Source: Stenotrophomonas nitritireducens (GTDB taxonomy: Bacteria; Pseudomonadota; Gammaproteobacteria; Xanthomonadales; Xanthomonadaceae). From it: a stretch of DNA of 64,000 nt. The position numbers and the translations under genes are program-made. Below, piece by piece: positions 56,307-64,000 of the stretch; position 1 is the first letter of the stretch, and each line of letters begins with the position of its first letter. The notes under the pieces are model-generated. The model saw only the letters and a program-made list of their open reading frames with translations. It had not been told where the DNA came from and made no database searches. The stretch spans positions 169,676 to 233,675 of the forward strand of contig NZ_LDJG01000008.1 of assembly GCF_001431425.1 (NCBI RefSeq). The letters run 5' to 3'.

Positions 56307-56966
56307 TCAGCCCGTTGGATTGCTTCCGTAACGGGCCCGGTAGGCCAGCAACGGTTCGCGGTAGCCGACAAGTTCCGGGTTCCCGGAAGCGAATGCAAGC
56401 AGGTCGGCGAGGTTGGACACGGCGATCACCGGAATGCCGGTCTCGGCCGCCACGGACTGCGCGGCCGAACGGGGGTCGTCCTCGGAGGCGATCTCCTGGC
56501 GGTCGAGCGCGACCACTATGCCGGCGGGGATGCCGTTGGCGGCGCGGATGATGGCCAGCGCCTCGCGGATGGCGGTGCCGGCGGTGATCACGTCGTCGAC
56601 GATCAGGATGCGCTTGCCGGCCATGTCGGCGCCGATCAGGGTGCCGCCTTCGCCATGGTCCTTGGCTTCCTTGCGGTTGAAGGTCAGCGGCAGGTTGCGG
56701 CCGCGGTGCGAGAACTCGCAGGCGATGGCGGTGGCCAGCGGGATGCCCTTGTAGGCGGGGCCGAACAGCTGGTCGAAGGCGACCCCGGAGGAATCGACCG
56801 CGTCGGCATAGCAGTTGCCCAGCTGGGCCAGCGCCAGGCCGGTGTCGAAACGGCCGGCATTGAAGAAATAGGGGCTTACCCGCCCGGACTTGAGGGTGAA
56901 CTGGCCGAAACGCAGGGCGTCGGCGTTCAGCGCCAGCTGCAGGAAGCGGGAACGATGGTCACTCAT
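56307..56966 (-). CDS. pyrE: Orotate phosphoribosyltransferase
   Basis: A 219-residue enzyme joining orotate and PRPP to orotidine phosphate in pyrimidine synthesis. It has FGQFTLKSGRVSPYFFNAGR, NRKEAKDHGEGGTLIGADMA and the PRPP motif RILIVDDVITAGTAI. Full length. Divergent from xth. Confidence 0.96.
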   Translation of the reverse strand: MSDHRSRFLQLALNADALRFGQFTLKSGRVSPYFFNAGRFDTGLALAQLGNCYADAVDSSGVAFDQLFGPAYKGIPLATAIACEFSHRGRNLPLTFNRKEAKDHGEGGTLIGADMAGKRILIVDDVITAGTAIREALAIIRAANGIPAGIVVALDRQEIASEDDPRSAAQSVAAETGIPVIAVSNLADLLAFASGNPELVGYREPLLAYRARYGSNPTG

Positions 56967-57077
56967 TAGATGCGCTTTCTTCGTCGTCTATAGAAGGCGC
57001 CTAGGGTAAAGCATGGCTTCGGGGAATGCTGGCGCGGGCGGTATGCTGTGCCGTCCCGGCCCTGTCAGCGGTTCCCT

Positions 57078-57878
57078 ATGCGCATCATCAGCTTCAACGC
57101 CAACGGCATCCGTTCGGCCACCACCAAGGGTTTCAGCCAATGGTTCGCCGGCCAGCAGGCCGACGTGCTGTGCATCCAGGAGACCAAGGCCCAGGAATCG
57201 CAGCTGTCCGACCCGCTGTTCCGGCCCGATGGCCACCATTGTTTCTACCGCGACGCCATCACCAAGAAGGGCTACAGCGGGGTGGCGATCTGGAGCCGGC
57301 GCGAACCGGACGAGGTGCGCACCGAGCTTGGCTGGGCGCCGTTCGACGACGAAGGACGCTATATCGAGGCGCGCTTCGGCAACCTGAGCGTGGTGTCCTT
57401 CTATATCCCGTCCGGCTCGTCGGGCGACCTGCGCCAGGGCTTCAAGTTCGAGGTGATGGACTGGCTGCGGCCGATCCTGGACGAATGGCTGGCCAGCGGC
57501 CGCGACTACGTGCTGTGCGGGGACTGGAACATCGTCCGCACCGCGCTGGACATCAGGAACTGGAAGTCCAACCAGAAGAACTCCGGCTGCCTGCCCGCAG
57601 AGCGCGACTGGCTCAACGGCCTGTGCGCCGACCAGCCCGGCGACGCCGAGCTGGCCAGCGGTCGCGGCTGGGTGGACGCCTACCGCGCGCTGCACCCGGA
57701 AGGGCAGGACTACACCTGGTGGAGCAACCGCGGCGCCGCGCGCGCCAACAACGTCGGTTGGCGCATCGACTACCAGTTCGCCACGCCGGGGCTGCGCGAG
57801 CGCCTGCGCGGCTGCTCGATCTACCGCGACGAACGCTTCTCCGACCATGCGCCGTTCACCGTGGACTACGACCTGTGA
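57078..57878 (+). CDS. xth: Exodeoxyribonuclease III-type AP endonuclease
   Basis: A 266-residue endonuclease/exonuclease/phosphatase-fold enzyme. It has MRIISFNANGIRSATTKGF, LCIQETKAQ, CGDWNIV with metal Asp and Asn, and ERFSDHAPFTVDYDL with catalytic His. Repairs abasic sites. Start MRII follows the family; upstream in-frame Met not used. Stop overlaps the GTG of the permease. Confidence 0.93.
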   Translation: MRIISFNANGIRSATTKGFSQWFAGQQADVLCIQETKAQESQLSDPLFRPDGHHCFYRDAITKKGYSGVAIWSRREPDEVRTELGWAPFDDEGRYIEARFGNLSVVSFYIPSGSSGDLRQGFKFEVMDWLRPILDEWLASGRDYVLCGDWNIVRTALDIRNWKSNQKNSGCLPAERDWLNGLCADQPGDAELASGRGWVDAYRALHPEGQDYTWWSNRGAARANNVGWRIDYQFATPGLRERLRGCSIYRDERFSDHAPFTVDYDL

Positions 57879-59251
57879 GCGAGGCCACCGCGAAGCGCCG
57901 CCAGGGCTGGCGGGAGGTGATGGGCAACCTGCGCCAGCGCAAGGTGCTGGCGATGCTGCTGCTGGGCTTCAGTTCCGGGCTGCCGATCTACCTGGTGGGC
58001 AATACGCTCGGCTTCTGGATGCGCAAGGAAGGCATCGAGCTGGACACCATCGGCTTCCTGTCCTGGGTCGGCCTGGCGTACTCGATGAAGTTCCTGTGGG
58101 CGCCGATCGTCGACAAGACCGACGTGCCGCTGCTGGGGCGGATGTTCGGGCGTCGCCGCGGCTGGATGCTGCTGTCGCAGCTGTTCGCCGGGCTGGCGCT
58201 GGTGGGCATGGCACTGGTCCAGCCCAAGGGCGGCAACATCGTCGTGCTGGGCCTGTCGGTGGAGCACCTGCTGGTGTTCGGCGTGCTGGCCACGGTGGTG
58301 GCTTTCGCCTCGGCCACGCAGGACATCGTCATCGATGCATGGCGCATCGAGAGCGCCAGCAGCAGCGAGCAGCTGGGCCTGCTGACCGCCTCCTCGGCGC
58401 TGGGCTACCGCACCGCGCTGCTGGTCACCGACGCACTGATCCTGATCATCGCCGCGCGCGTGGGCTGGCAGCTGTCCTACGAGATCATGGCGGCGCTGAT
58501 GGGCCTGGGCGTGGCCGCGGTGGCGCTGGCGCGCGAACCGGCGCGGGCGGTGATCGCCGTGCACGACCAGGCCGCCCGGCTGTGGACGCCGCGTGGCCTG
58601 TTCGATGCGGTGATCGGCCCGTTCGTGATGTTCTTCCGCGAATACCGTAGCGGCGCGCTGCTGATCCTGGCGGCGATCAGCATCTACCGCATGGCCGATT
58701 TCGTGATGGGGCCGATGGCCAACCCGTTCTATGTCGACCTTGGCCTGGACGAGGACACGGTGGGCGCGGTGCGCGGTTCGGTCGGCCTGGTCGCGACCTT
58801 CGTCGGCATCGCCCTGGCCGGCGTGATCTCGGTGCGCTGGGGGGTGATGGCGGCGCTGCTGGTTGGCGCCATCCTCGGTCCCTGCTCGAACCTGGCGTTC
58901 GCATGGATGGCCTACGTCGGCCCGGGCAAGCTGGAGTTCGCCATCGCCATGGCGGTGGACAACCTGTCCAGCGGCTTCGCCGGCACCGCGTTGATCGCCT
59001 ACATGTCCAGCCTGACCAGCATCGGCTATACCGCGACCCAGTACGCGCTGCTCAGTTCGTTCTACGCGATGCCGGGCAAGGCGCTGAAGGGCTTTTCGGG
59101 CGTGACCGTGCAGTACCTGGCGCAGGGCCGCACCCTGCTGGAGGGCTACGCGCTGTTCTTCATCGGCACCGCCTTGCTGGCGATCCCCGTGCTGCTGCTG
59201 TGCCTGGCGCTGGCGGCGATGCAGGCGCGCAAGGCCGCCGCGCCCGACTGA
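57875..59251 (+). CDS. ampG: AmpG-like muropeptide permease (MFS)
   Basis: A 458-residue major-facilitator protein with about 12 hydrophobic helices. It has LMLLLGFSSGLPIYL-type start region (MLLLGFSSGLPIYLVGNTLG), SATQDIVIDAWRIE and SSGFAGTALIAYMSSLTSI, close to AmpG. It imports cell-wall breakdown products for recycling, and anmK, another recycling gene, lies nearby. GTG start overlaps the xth stop. Confidence 0.88.
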   Translation: MSEATAKRRQGWREVMGNLRQRKVLAMLLLGFSSGLPIYLVGNTLGFWMRKEGIELDTIGFLSWVGLAYSMKFLWAPIVDKTDVPLLGRMFGRRRGWMLLSQLFAGLALVGMALVQPKGGNIVVLGLSVEHLLVFGVLATVVAFASATQDIVIDAWRIESASSSEQLGLLTASSALGYRTALLVTDALILIIAARVGWQLSYEIMAALMGLGVAAVALAREPARAVIAVHDQAARLWTPRGLFDAVIGPFVMFFREYRSGALLILAAISIYRMADFVMGPMANPFYVDLGLDEDTVGAVRGSVGLVATFVGIALAGVISVRWGVMAALLVGAILGPCSNLAFAWMAYVGPGKLEFAIAMAVDNLSSGFAGTALIAYMSSLTSIGYTATQYALLSSFYAMPGKALKGFSGVTVQYLAQGRTLLEGYALFFIGTALLAIPVLLLCLALAAMQARKAAAPD

Positions 59252-59364
59252 ATGCGGCAAGGGCGGATGGATCGCTGGAATCTCCATCCGCCAGCCGTTG
59301 AATCCGGTCACCGCCTCGCCGATGATGCCGGCGGGGGGATCCGCCGGACTGCTGGCGTGACGAC

Positions 59365-59595
59365 ATGGCCGACGTGATCTTGCGGGATATCGACCCGCTG
59401 CTGCTTGAGCGCATCCGCCGCCTCGCGGTGGCGCGCGGCTGGACCCGCGAACATACCTGCGCGGTGCTGCTCGAACAGGGCCTGTTCGCCGGCGAGCATG
59501 AAATGAGCCATGGTTTCGAACATCCGGAAGTGGATGTCCTCTCCGAAGCCATCCATGCCCTGCAGGCGTTGCCGGCCGGGGCCGAATTCGGTTGA
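59365..59595 (+). CDS. Small conserved hypothetical protein
   Basis: A 76-residue protein: MADVILRDIDPLLLERIRRL, then AVARGWTREHTCAVLLEQGL. The strand-helix-helix pattern resembles ribbon-helix-helix antitoxins such as FitA. No partner toxin is adjacent. 113 bp after ampG. Confidence 0.55.
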   Translation: MADVILRDIDPLLLERIRRLAVARGWTREHTCAVLLEQGLFAGEHEMSHGFEHPEVDVLSEAIHALQALPAGAEFG

Positions 59596-59745
59596 ACGGA
59601 TGGCCAGCGGGTCGAGGTGACGCACGTGCAGAGCGGGGCGACGCCCCGCTGGCACCTTACTGGGATTCCTCTGCTGCGCGCCGCCGTCGCGGTCGTCCCG
59701 CTCTATCGCTGCATCGCGGACGCAGCCGACCTGGCCGGACGGTTT

Positions 59746-60870
59746 TCAGGCCGGATGGATCGCGCCAAGGATCCGCGGCCCGCGCGCGCCGCTGACGCTG
59801 GGCAGGTTGCCCGGGCGTCCTGCCAGGGTCTCGCGCGCCAGCCAGGCGAAGCCCATCGCTTCCATGTAGTCGGGGTCGAGTCCATGCGCGGCGCTGGAGA
59901 CTACCGCCACGCCGGGCAGGCGCGCGGCGATGCGCTGCAGCAACAGCGGATTGCGTACGCCGCCACCGCATACCAGCAGCCGCCGCACGCCGGGCAGGTG
60001 GGCCAGCAGCGCATCGGCGATCGTGGCGGCGGTGAGTTCGAGCAGGGTGGCCTGTACGTCCGCCGGCGAAAACGATCCGCTGCCGAGCCGCGCGTGCACC
60101 CAGTCCAGATGGAAGTGCTCGCGCCCGGTGCTCTTGGGGGGTGGCAGTGCGAACCAGGCATCGTCCAGCAGCCGCGCCAGCAATGCGTCGTCCACCCGGC
60201 CGCCGGCGGCGAAGGCGCCGTCGGCATCGAACGCGGTGCCGAGGTGGCGTTGGCACCAGCCATCCAGCAGCGCGTTGGCCGGGCCGGTGTCGAAACCGCG
60301 CAGGCTGCCGTCGCGGGCGAGCAGGCTCAGGTTGGCGATGCCGCCCAGGTTGAGCACCGCCCGGTCTTCGTCGGCGCTGCCCAGCATGGCCAGGTGGAAG
60401 GCTGGCATCAGCGGCGCGCCATGCCCGCCGGCGGCCACGTCGCGGCGGCGGAAGTCGGCCACGGTGGCGATGCCGGTGAGTTCGGCGATGCGGTTGGCGT
60501 CGCCGATCTGCCAGGTGAAGCCGGGGTTGGAGGTGGGCCGATGGCGGATGGTCTGGCCGTGTGAGCCGATCGCCTGTACACGCGTGCGCTCGATGCCGGC
60601 CCGCTCCAGCAAGCCGTTGGCGGCGGCGGCGAAGGCGATGCCGACCTCGGCATCCAGCTGCCCGAGCGCATCCAGCGACGCGGGTTCGGCGCCCTGGCCC
60701 AGCGCGATCAGCGCGGCACGGGTTTCCGCCTTCCAGTCGAAGGTGTGCCCATGCACGAAACGGCAGCCGCCTTCGGCCGGAAACTGCGCCAGCGCGGCGT
60801 CGATGCCGTCGGCGCTGGTGCCGGACATCAGGCCGAGGAACAGGGGCAGCTGCGGATCGATGGACGCCAT
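59746..60870 (-). CDS. anmK: Anhydro-N-acetylmuramic acid kinase
   Basis: A 374-residue sugar kinase of murein recycling. [20 protein letters not shown] is the nucleotide-binding start and [20 protein letters not shown] and [20 protein letters not shown] are typical AnmK blocks. It works on anhydro-muropeptide pieces brought in by AmpG. Confidence 0.95.
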   Translation of the reverse strand: MASIDPQLPLFLGLMSGTSADGIDAALAQFPAEGGCRFVHGHTFDWKAETRAALIALGQGAEPASLDALGQLDAEVGIAFAAAANGLLERAGIERTRVQAIGSHGQTIRHRPTSNPGFTWQIGDANRIAELTGIATVADFRRRDVAAGGHGAPLMPAFHLAMLGSADEDRAVLNLGGIANLSLLARDGSLRGFDTGPANALLDGWCQRHLGTAFDADGAFAAGGRVDDALLARLLDDAWFALPPPKSTGREHFHLDWVHARLGSGSFSPADVQATLLELTAATIADALLAHLPGVRRLLVCGGGVRNPLLLQRIAARLPGVAVVSSAAHGLDPDYMEAMGFAWLARETLAGRPGNLPSVSGARGPRILGAIHPA

Positions 60871-60881
60871 GCGGAGGCCGG

Positions 60882-60920
60882 AAAGAAAAGGGGCAGGGAA
60901 GCTTCAAGGCTCCCTGCCCC
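60882..60920 (-). terminator. Rho-independent terminator of the M23 peptidase gene
   Basis: On the minus strand GGGGCAGGGA and TCCCTGCCCC form a 10-bp stem with an 11-base loop, followed by TTTTCTTT. It lies 25 bp after the M23 gene stop and before anmK. Confidence 0.85.
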
Positions 60921-60945
60921 GGTCGTCAATGCGCTGGCCCGCCGG

Positions 60946-62400
60946 TCAGCCGCGCTTGTTCCTGACTGGAGACGTCGCGGCACTGGCCGTGGTGGTGGTC
61001 GGTTTGCCCTTGCCGGCGTCGGCGTACATCAGTTCTTCCATGCCCTGGATGCGCGCCATCGCCGGCGAGGTCTGGGCCCGGAACGCGGCCAGCTCGGCGC
61101 CCTTGAGCGGCTCCGGCGGCGGCATGGTCACCGACAACGGGTTGCGGTGCTCGCCGTTGATGCGGAATTCGTAGTGCAGGTGCGGGCCGGTGGCCATGCC
61201 GGTGGAGCCGACATAGCCGATCACCATGCCCTGGTTGACGCGCTGGCCGGTGCGGATGTTGCCGAAGCGCGACATGTGGCCGTACAGGGTGGTGTAGCCG
61301 CGGCCATGGTCGAGGATCACCACGTTGCCGTAGCCGCGCTGGGTACCGGCGAACTGCACGCGGGCGTCGCCGGCGGCCATGATCGGCGTGCCGGTGCCGG
61401 CGGCGTAGTCCACGCCCTTGTGCATGCGCATGGTGCCGAGGATGGGATGGCGGCGCGAACCGAAGGTGGAGCTCAGCCGCGCGAACGGGATCGGCATGCG
61501 GATGAAGCTCTTCTTCAGCGGCCGGCCGTTGAGGTCGAAGTATTCGAACTTGCCGCCGCGCTCGAAGCGGAAGCCGGTGTAGGTCTTGCCGCCGGTGCTG
61601 AAGGTGGCCGCCAGGATCTTGCTGGTGTCGATGCGCTCGCCCTCGCGCCAGGTCTCGTCCATGACCACGCTGAAGCGGTCGCCGGGCTGCACATCCTTGG
61701 AGAAGTCGATGTCGTACTTGAAGATCTCGTCGGTCATCGTGTTGATGGCCGAAGGCGACAGGCCGGCCTTGAGCGCCGAGGCATAGAGCGAGCTGCGGAT
61801 TTCCCCGCTGGCGACCACGGTGCGGGTGGTGGTGACGCGCTCGAGCACCTTCTCGCGGATCTGGTCGCCCTGCAGCGACAGCTCCACGCGGTGGCTGGGA
61901 TCGCGGTCGAAGCGGATGGTGCGCAGCTGGCCGCTCACCGGCAGGTCGAAGGCGATCTCGGCGCCTGGGCGGAGCCGGGTCAGCGCCTCGCGGGTGCCCG
62001 GGTAGTCCAGCAGCTGGTGCATCACCGTCGCCGGCACGCCGGCCAGCTCGAACAGATCGCTCAGGGTCTGGCCGCGTTCCACCCGCAGGATCTGCCAGCT
62101 GTCGCCGGGGGTCTCGCCACGCCGGGCCAGCGAAAGCGGCGGCAGCGGCAGGGCCAGAGTCGAATGCGCCGACGGCAGCGGCGCGTCGATGGCGTTGGAG
62201 AAGCCCGGCACGATCGTAGCCGCCAGCGCGCCGATGGTCGCGAACAGGCTGGCGTGGATCCAGTGGCGGCGGGTCCAGCGTTCGTTGAACGCGGCCGGGA
62301 GATGTTGCTTCAGCTTCCGATGCAGGGCGGTGTCGTGCAGGACATGGAGTCGTTCCTGGAAGCGCTGTTTGCGCGCCTGGCCGTGATCGGGTTGGGACAT
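60946..62400 (-). CDS. M23-family murein endopeptidase with OapA/LysM-like region
   Basis: A 484-residue envelope enzyme. A membrane helix lies near 50-70 (IHASLFATIGALAATIVPGF). The region with SWQILRVERGQTLSDLFELA is OapA/LysM-like. The peptidase domain has SRRHPILGTMRMHKGVDYAA and GPHLHYEFRINGEHRNP, with H...D and HLH zinc ligands. Similar to MepM-type enzymes that cut cross-links for growth. Start MSQPDHG is internal to a longer frame. Confidence 0.9.
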   Translation of the reverse strand: MSQPDHGQARKQRFQERLHVLHDTALHRKLKQHLPAAFNERWTRRHWIHASLFATIGALAATIVPGFSNAIDAPLPSAHSTLALPLPPLSLARRGETPGDSWQILRVERGQTLSDLFELAGVPATVMHQLLDYPGTREALTRLRPGAEIAFDLPVSGQLRTIRFDRDPSHRVELSLQGDQIREKVLERVTTTRTVVASGEIRSSLYASALKAGLSPSAINTMTDEIFKYDIDFSKDVQPGDRFSVVMDETWREGERIDTSKILAATFSTGGKTYTGFRFERGGKFEYFDLNGRPLKKSFIRMPIPFARLSSTFGSRRHPILGTMRMHKGVDYAAGTGTPIMAAGDARVQFAGTQRGYGNVVILDHGRGYTTLYGHMSRFGNIRTGQRVNQGMVIGYVGSTGMATGPHLHYEFRINGEHRNPLSVTMPPPEPLKGAELAAFRAQTSPAMARIQGMEELMYADAGKGKPTTTTASAATSPVRNKRG

Positions 62401-62532
62401 CGCTCGGTTCTCTGGTCGACCCGGATCGCGGGCCCAAACGCGGGTAACATAGTCACCCTTCAATACCGCGTCAAACCATTGAGCCGCATGGCTTTTTGAT
62501 GAATTGGGCGGTTAACCTGCACTTAACACCCC

Positions 62533-63774
62533 ATGTCTGACGGCGAAGCCGGGAGTTCCAGCGTGTCCTCGATTGATGAAGCCCTTGCCCTGATCGGCCG
62601 CGGTGCCGACGAAATTCTCAAGGTGGATGAACTGCGCCAGCGTCTGGAGAGCGGTCGTCCGCTGCGGGTCAAGGCCGGCTTCGACCCCACCGCCCCGGAC
62701 CTGCACCTGGGCCATACCGTGCTGTTGAACAAGCTGCGCCAGTTCCAGGACCTGGGGCACCAGGTGATCTTCCTGATCGGCGACTTCACCGGCATGATCG
62801 GCGACCCCTCGGGAAAGAACGTCACCCGCAAGCCGCTTTCGCGCGAGGACGTGCTGGCCAATGCCCGCACCTATGAAGAGCAGGTATTCAAGGTGCTCGA
62901 CCGCGAGCGCACCGAGGTCCGCTTCAATTCCGAGTGGTTCGGGAAGATGGGCGCGGCCGACATGATCCGCCTGGCGGGCCAGCACACCGTGGCGCGCATG
63001 CTCGAGCGCGACGACTTCGCCAAGCGTTACGCCGCCCAGCAGTCCATCGCCATCCACGAGTTCCTCTACCCGCTGGTGCAGGGCTACGACTCGGTGGCGC
63101 TGGAAGCGGACGTCGAGCTGGGTGGCACCGACCAGAAGTTCAACCTGCTGATGGGCCGCGGCCTGCAGGAGCACTACGGGCAGAAGCCGCAGATCGTGCT
63201 GACCATGCCGTTGCTGGAGGGCCTGGACGGCGTCAACAAGATGTCCAAGTCGCTGGGCAACTACATCGGCATCAGCGAGCCGGCCATCGACATCGTCACC
63301 AAGACCATGAAGATCGACGACACGCTGATGTGGCGCTGGATCGACCTGCTGAGCTTCGACATCTCCATCGCCGAGGCGAAGCAGCTGCGGGCCGACGTCG
63401 AAGCCGGCGCGATCAATCCGCGCGAGATCAAGCTGCGCCTGGCGCGCGAGCTGACCACCCGCTTCCACGATGCCGCCGCCGCCGAGCAGGCCATCGCCGG
63501 CTGGAACGCGGCGGTGACCGGGCAGGGCGACATCACCCTGCTGCCCCTGCAGGAAGTTGCGGTGCCGGCCGAAGGGCTGCGCATCGGCGCCCTGCTGACC
63601 GCCGCCGGCCTTACGCCCAGCAATTCGGAGGCCTCGCGCAAGCTCAAGGAGCGTGCGGTGAAGGTGGATGGCCATGTCATCGAGGACGCGCAGGCGGTCC
63701 TGCAGCCGGGTTTCGAGGGATTGCTGCAGGTGGGCAAGCGCACCTTCGCCCGCGTCCTGCTGGTCGTGGCCTGA
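62533..63774 (+). CDS. tyrS: Tyrosyl-tRNA synthetase
   Basis: A 413-residue class I synthetase. HLGH at about 58-61 and KMSKS at about 236-240 are the ATP motifs. A C-terminal S4-like RNA-binding region ([18 protein letters not shown]) follows. Divergent from the M23 gene. Confidence 0.96.
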   Translation: MSDGEAGSSSVSSIDEALALIGRGADEILKVDELRQRLESGRPLRVKAGFDPTAPDLHLGHTVLLNKLRQFQDLGHQVIFLIGDFTGMIGDPSGKNVTRKPLSREDVLANARTYEEQVFKVLDRERTEVRFNSEWFGKMGAADMIRLAGQHTVARMLERDDFAKRYAAQQSIAIHEFLYPLVQGYDSVALEADVELGGTDQKFNLLMGRGLQEHYGQKPQIVLTMPLLEGLDGVNKMSKSLGNYIGISEPAIDIVTKTMKIDDTLMWRWIDLLSFDISIAEAKQLRADVEAGAINPREIKLRLARELTTRFHDAAAAEQAIAGWNAAVTGQGDITLLPLQEVAVPAEGLRIGALLTAAGLTPSNSEASRKLKERAVKVDGHVIEDAQAVLQPGFEGLLQVGKRTFARVLLVVA

Positions 63775-63870
63775 TCCATACAGAGATGTGTCACCGGCGC
63801 CGCCGCCGGGAGCGGCGGCTTGCCGATTGTGGCGTGAGGGTGCTTTTCAGGGATTTGTTGAAAAAAGAGA

Positions 63871-63898
63871 TTGCACATTTCACAAAGATGTCTAGAAT
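63871..63898 (+). promoter_or_regulatory. Strong promoter, probably of an rRNA operon
   Basis: TTGCAC (63871-63876) and TAGAAT (63893-63898) are 16 bp apart in an AT-rich window after tyrS, followed by a GC-rich leader with no open frame to 64000. From memory an rRNA operon follows tyrS in related Xanthomonadaceae; the 16S gene would begin beyond the window. Confidence 0.55.
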
Positions 63899-64000
63899 TC
63901 GCTCCCTCGCTTCACGGCGCCAGTCACTTCGGTGGCAGGGAGCAGGAAGCGGCGGCAACGGCCTCGCAAGCGGGTGTTTGAAGGAAACGAAAACCTAGAA

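Noticed and set aside
59632..59650. Hairpin AGCGGGGC-GAC-GCCCCGCT as terminator of the small gene at 59365
   Set aside because: Loop is only three bases and there is no T-run on either strand; support too weak to call.

Overview
The window is a G+C-rich chromosome segment from a gammaproteobacterium of the Xanthomonadaceae type. The right flank carries pyrE, an exonuclease III gene, an ampG-like permease, anmK, an M23 endopeptidase and tyrS, followed by what looks like an rRNA-operon promoter; from memory this is a Xanthomonas/Stenotrophomonas-type gene order. The genus cannot be fixed from the sequence alone.

The flanks are 1-3259 (a resident kdpFAB potassium-pump operon on the minus strand, kdpB cut by the window edge) and 55553-64000 (housekeeping genes). 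Between them sits an integrative and conjugative element (ICE) of about 52.3 kb, bounded by a 10-bp direct repeat at 3260-3269 and 55543-55552. Its backbone has the Tn4371-family layout: tyrosine integrase at one end (54169-55368) and the traR/traG/trbB-I conjugation block at the other (3558-17307). Between them lie the relaxase rlxS, traF, parA, repA, parB, radC and several DUF genes. Three iteron-like repeats and a hairpin lie between parA and repA and look like a replication origin.

Cargo falls into five blocks. (1) 17.3-26.8 kb: a second, complete potassium-uptake system with a porin, two tiny membrane peptides, kdpA, kdpC, kdpB, kdpD and kdpE, in the unusual order A-C-B. (2) 26.8-29.4 kb: a Tn5-type resistance cluster of an aph(3')-II variant, ble and a frameshifted aph(6). 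It has no IS50 ends and is flanked on both sides by rlxS 3' sequence. (3) 37.1-38.9 kb: a regulator plus a TIR-like protein plus a membrane/macro-like protein, read as a type II Thoeris-like anti-phage system. (4) 40.1-43.2 kb: an OLD-family ATPase/TOPRIM nuclease with a UvrD-like helicase, read as Gabija-like. (5) 49.8-53.1 kb: an arsenic operon ending in a fused ArsC-acetyltransferase.

The backbone genes between the probable transfer origin (31.5-31.9 kb) and the integrase are almost all transcribed leftward, as expected for genes that enter a recipient first. Upstream of several of them (DUF932, DUF2958 and radC) lies a repeated, hairpin-rich non-coding module. A short hairpin within it keeps its flanks while its stem changes in a compensatory way among four copies. 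This repeated module and the Thoeris-like pair are the most interesting items in the window. The long trb operon is translationally coupled by many ATGA overlaps and probably starts just upstream of traG. The LysR-type traR and an exclusion lipoprotein form a separate unit with its own terminator.
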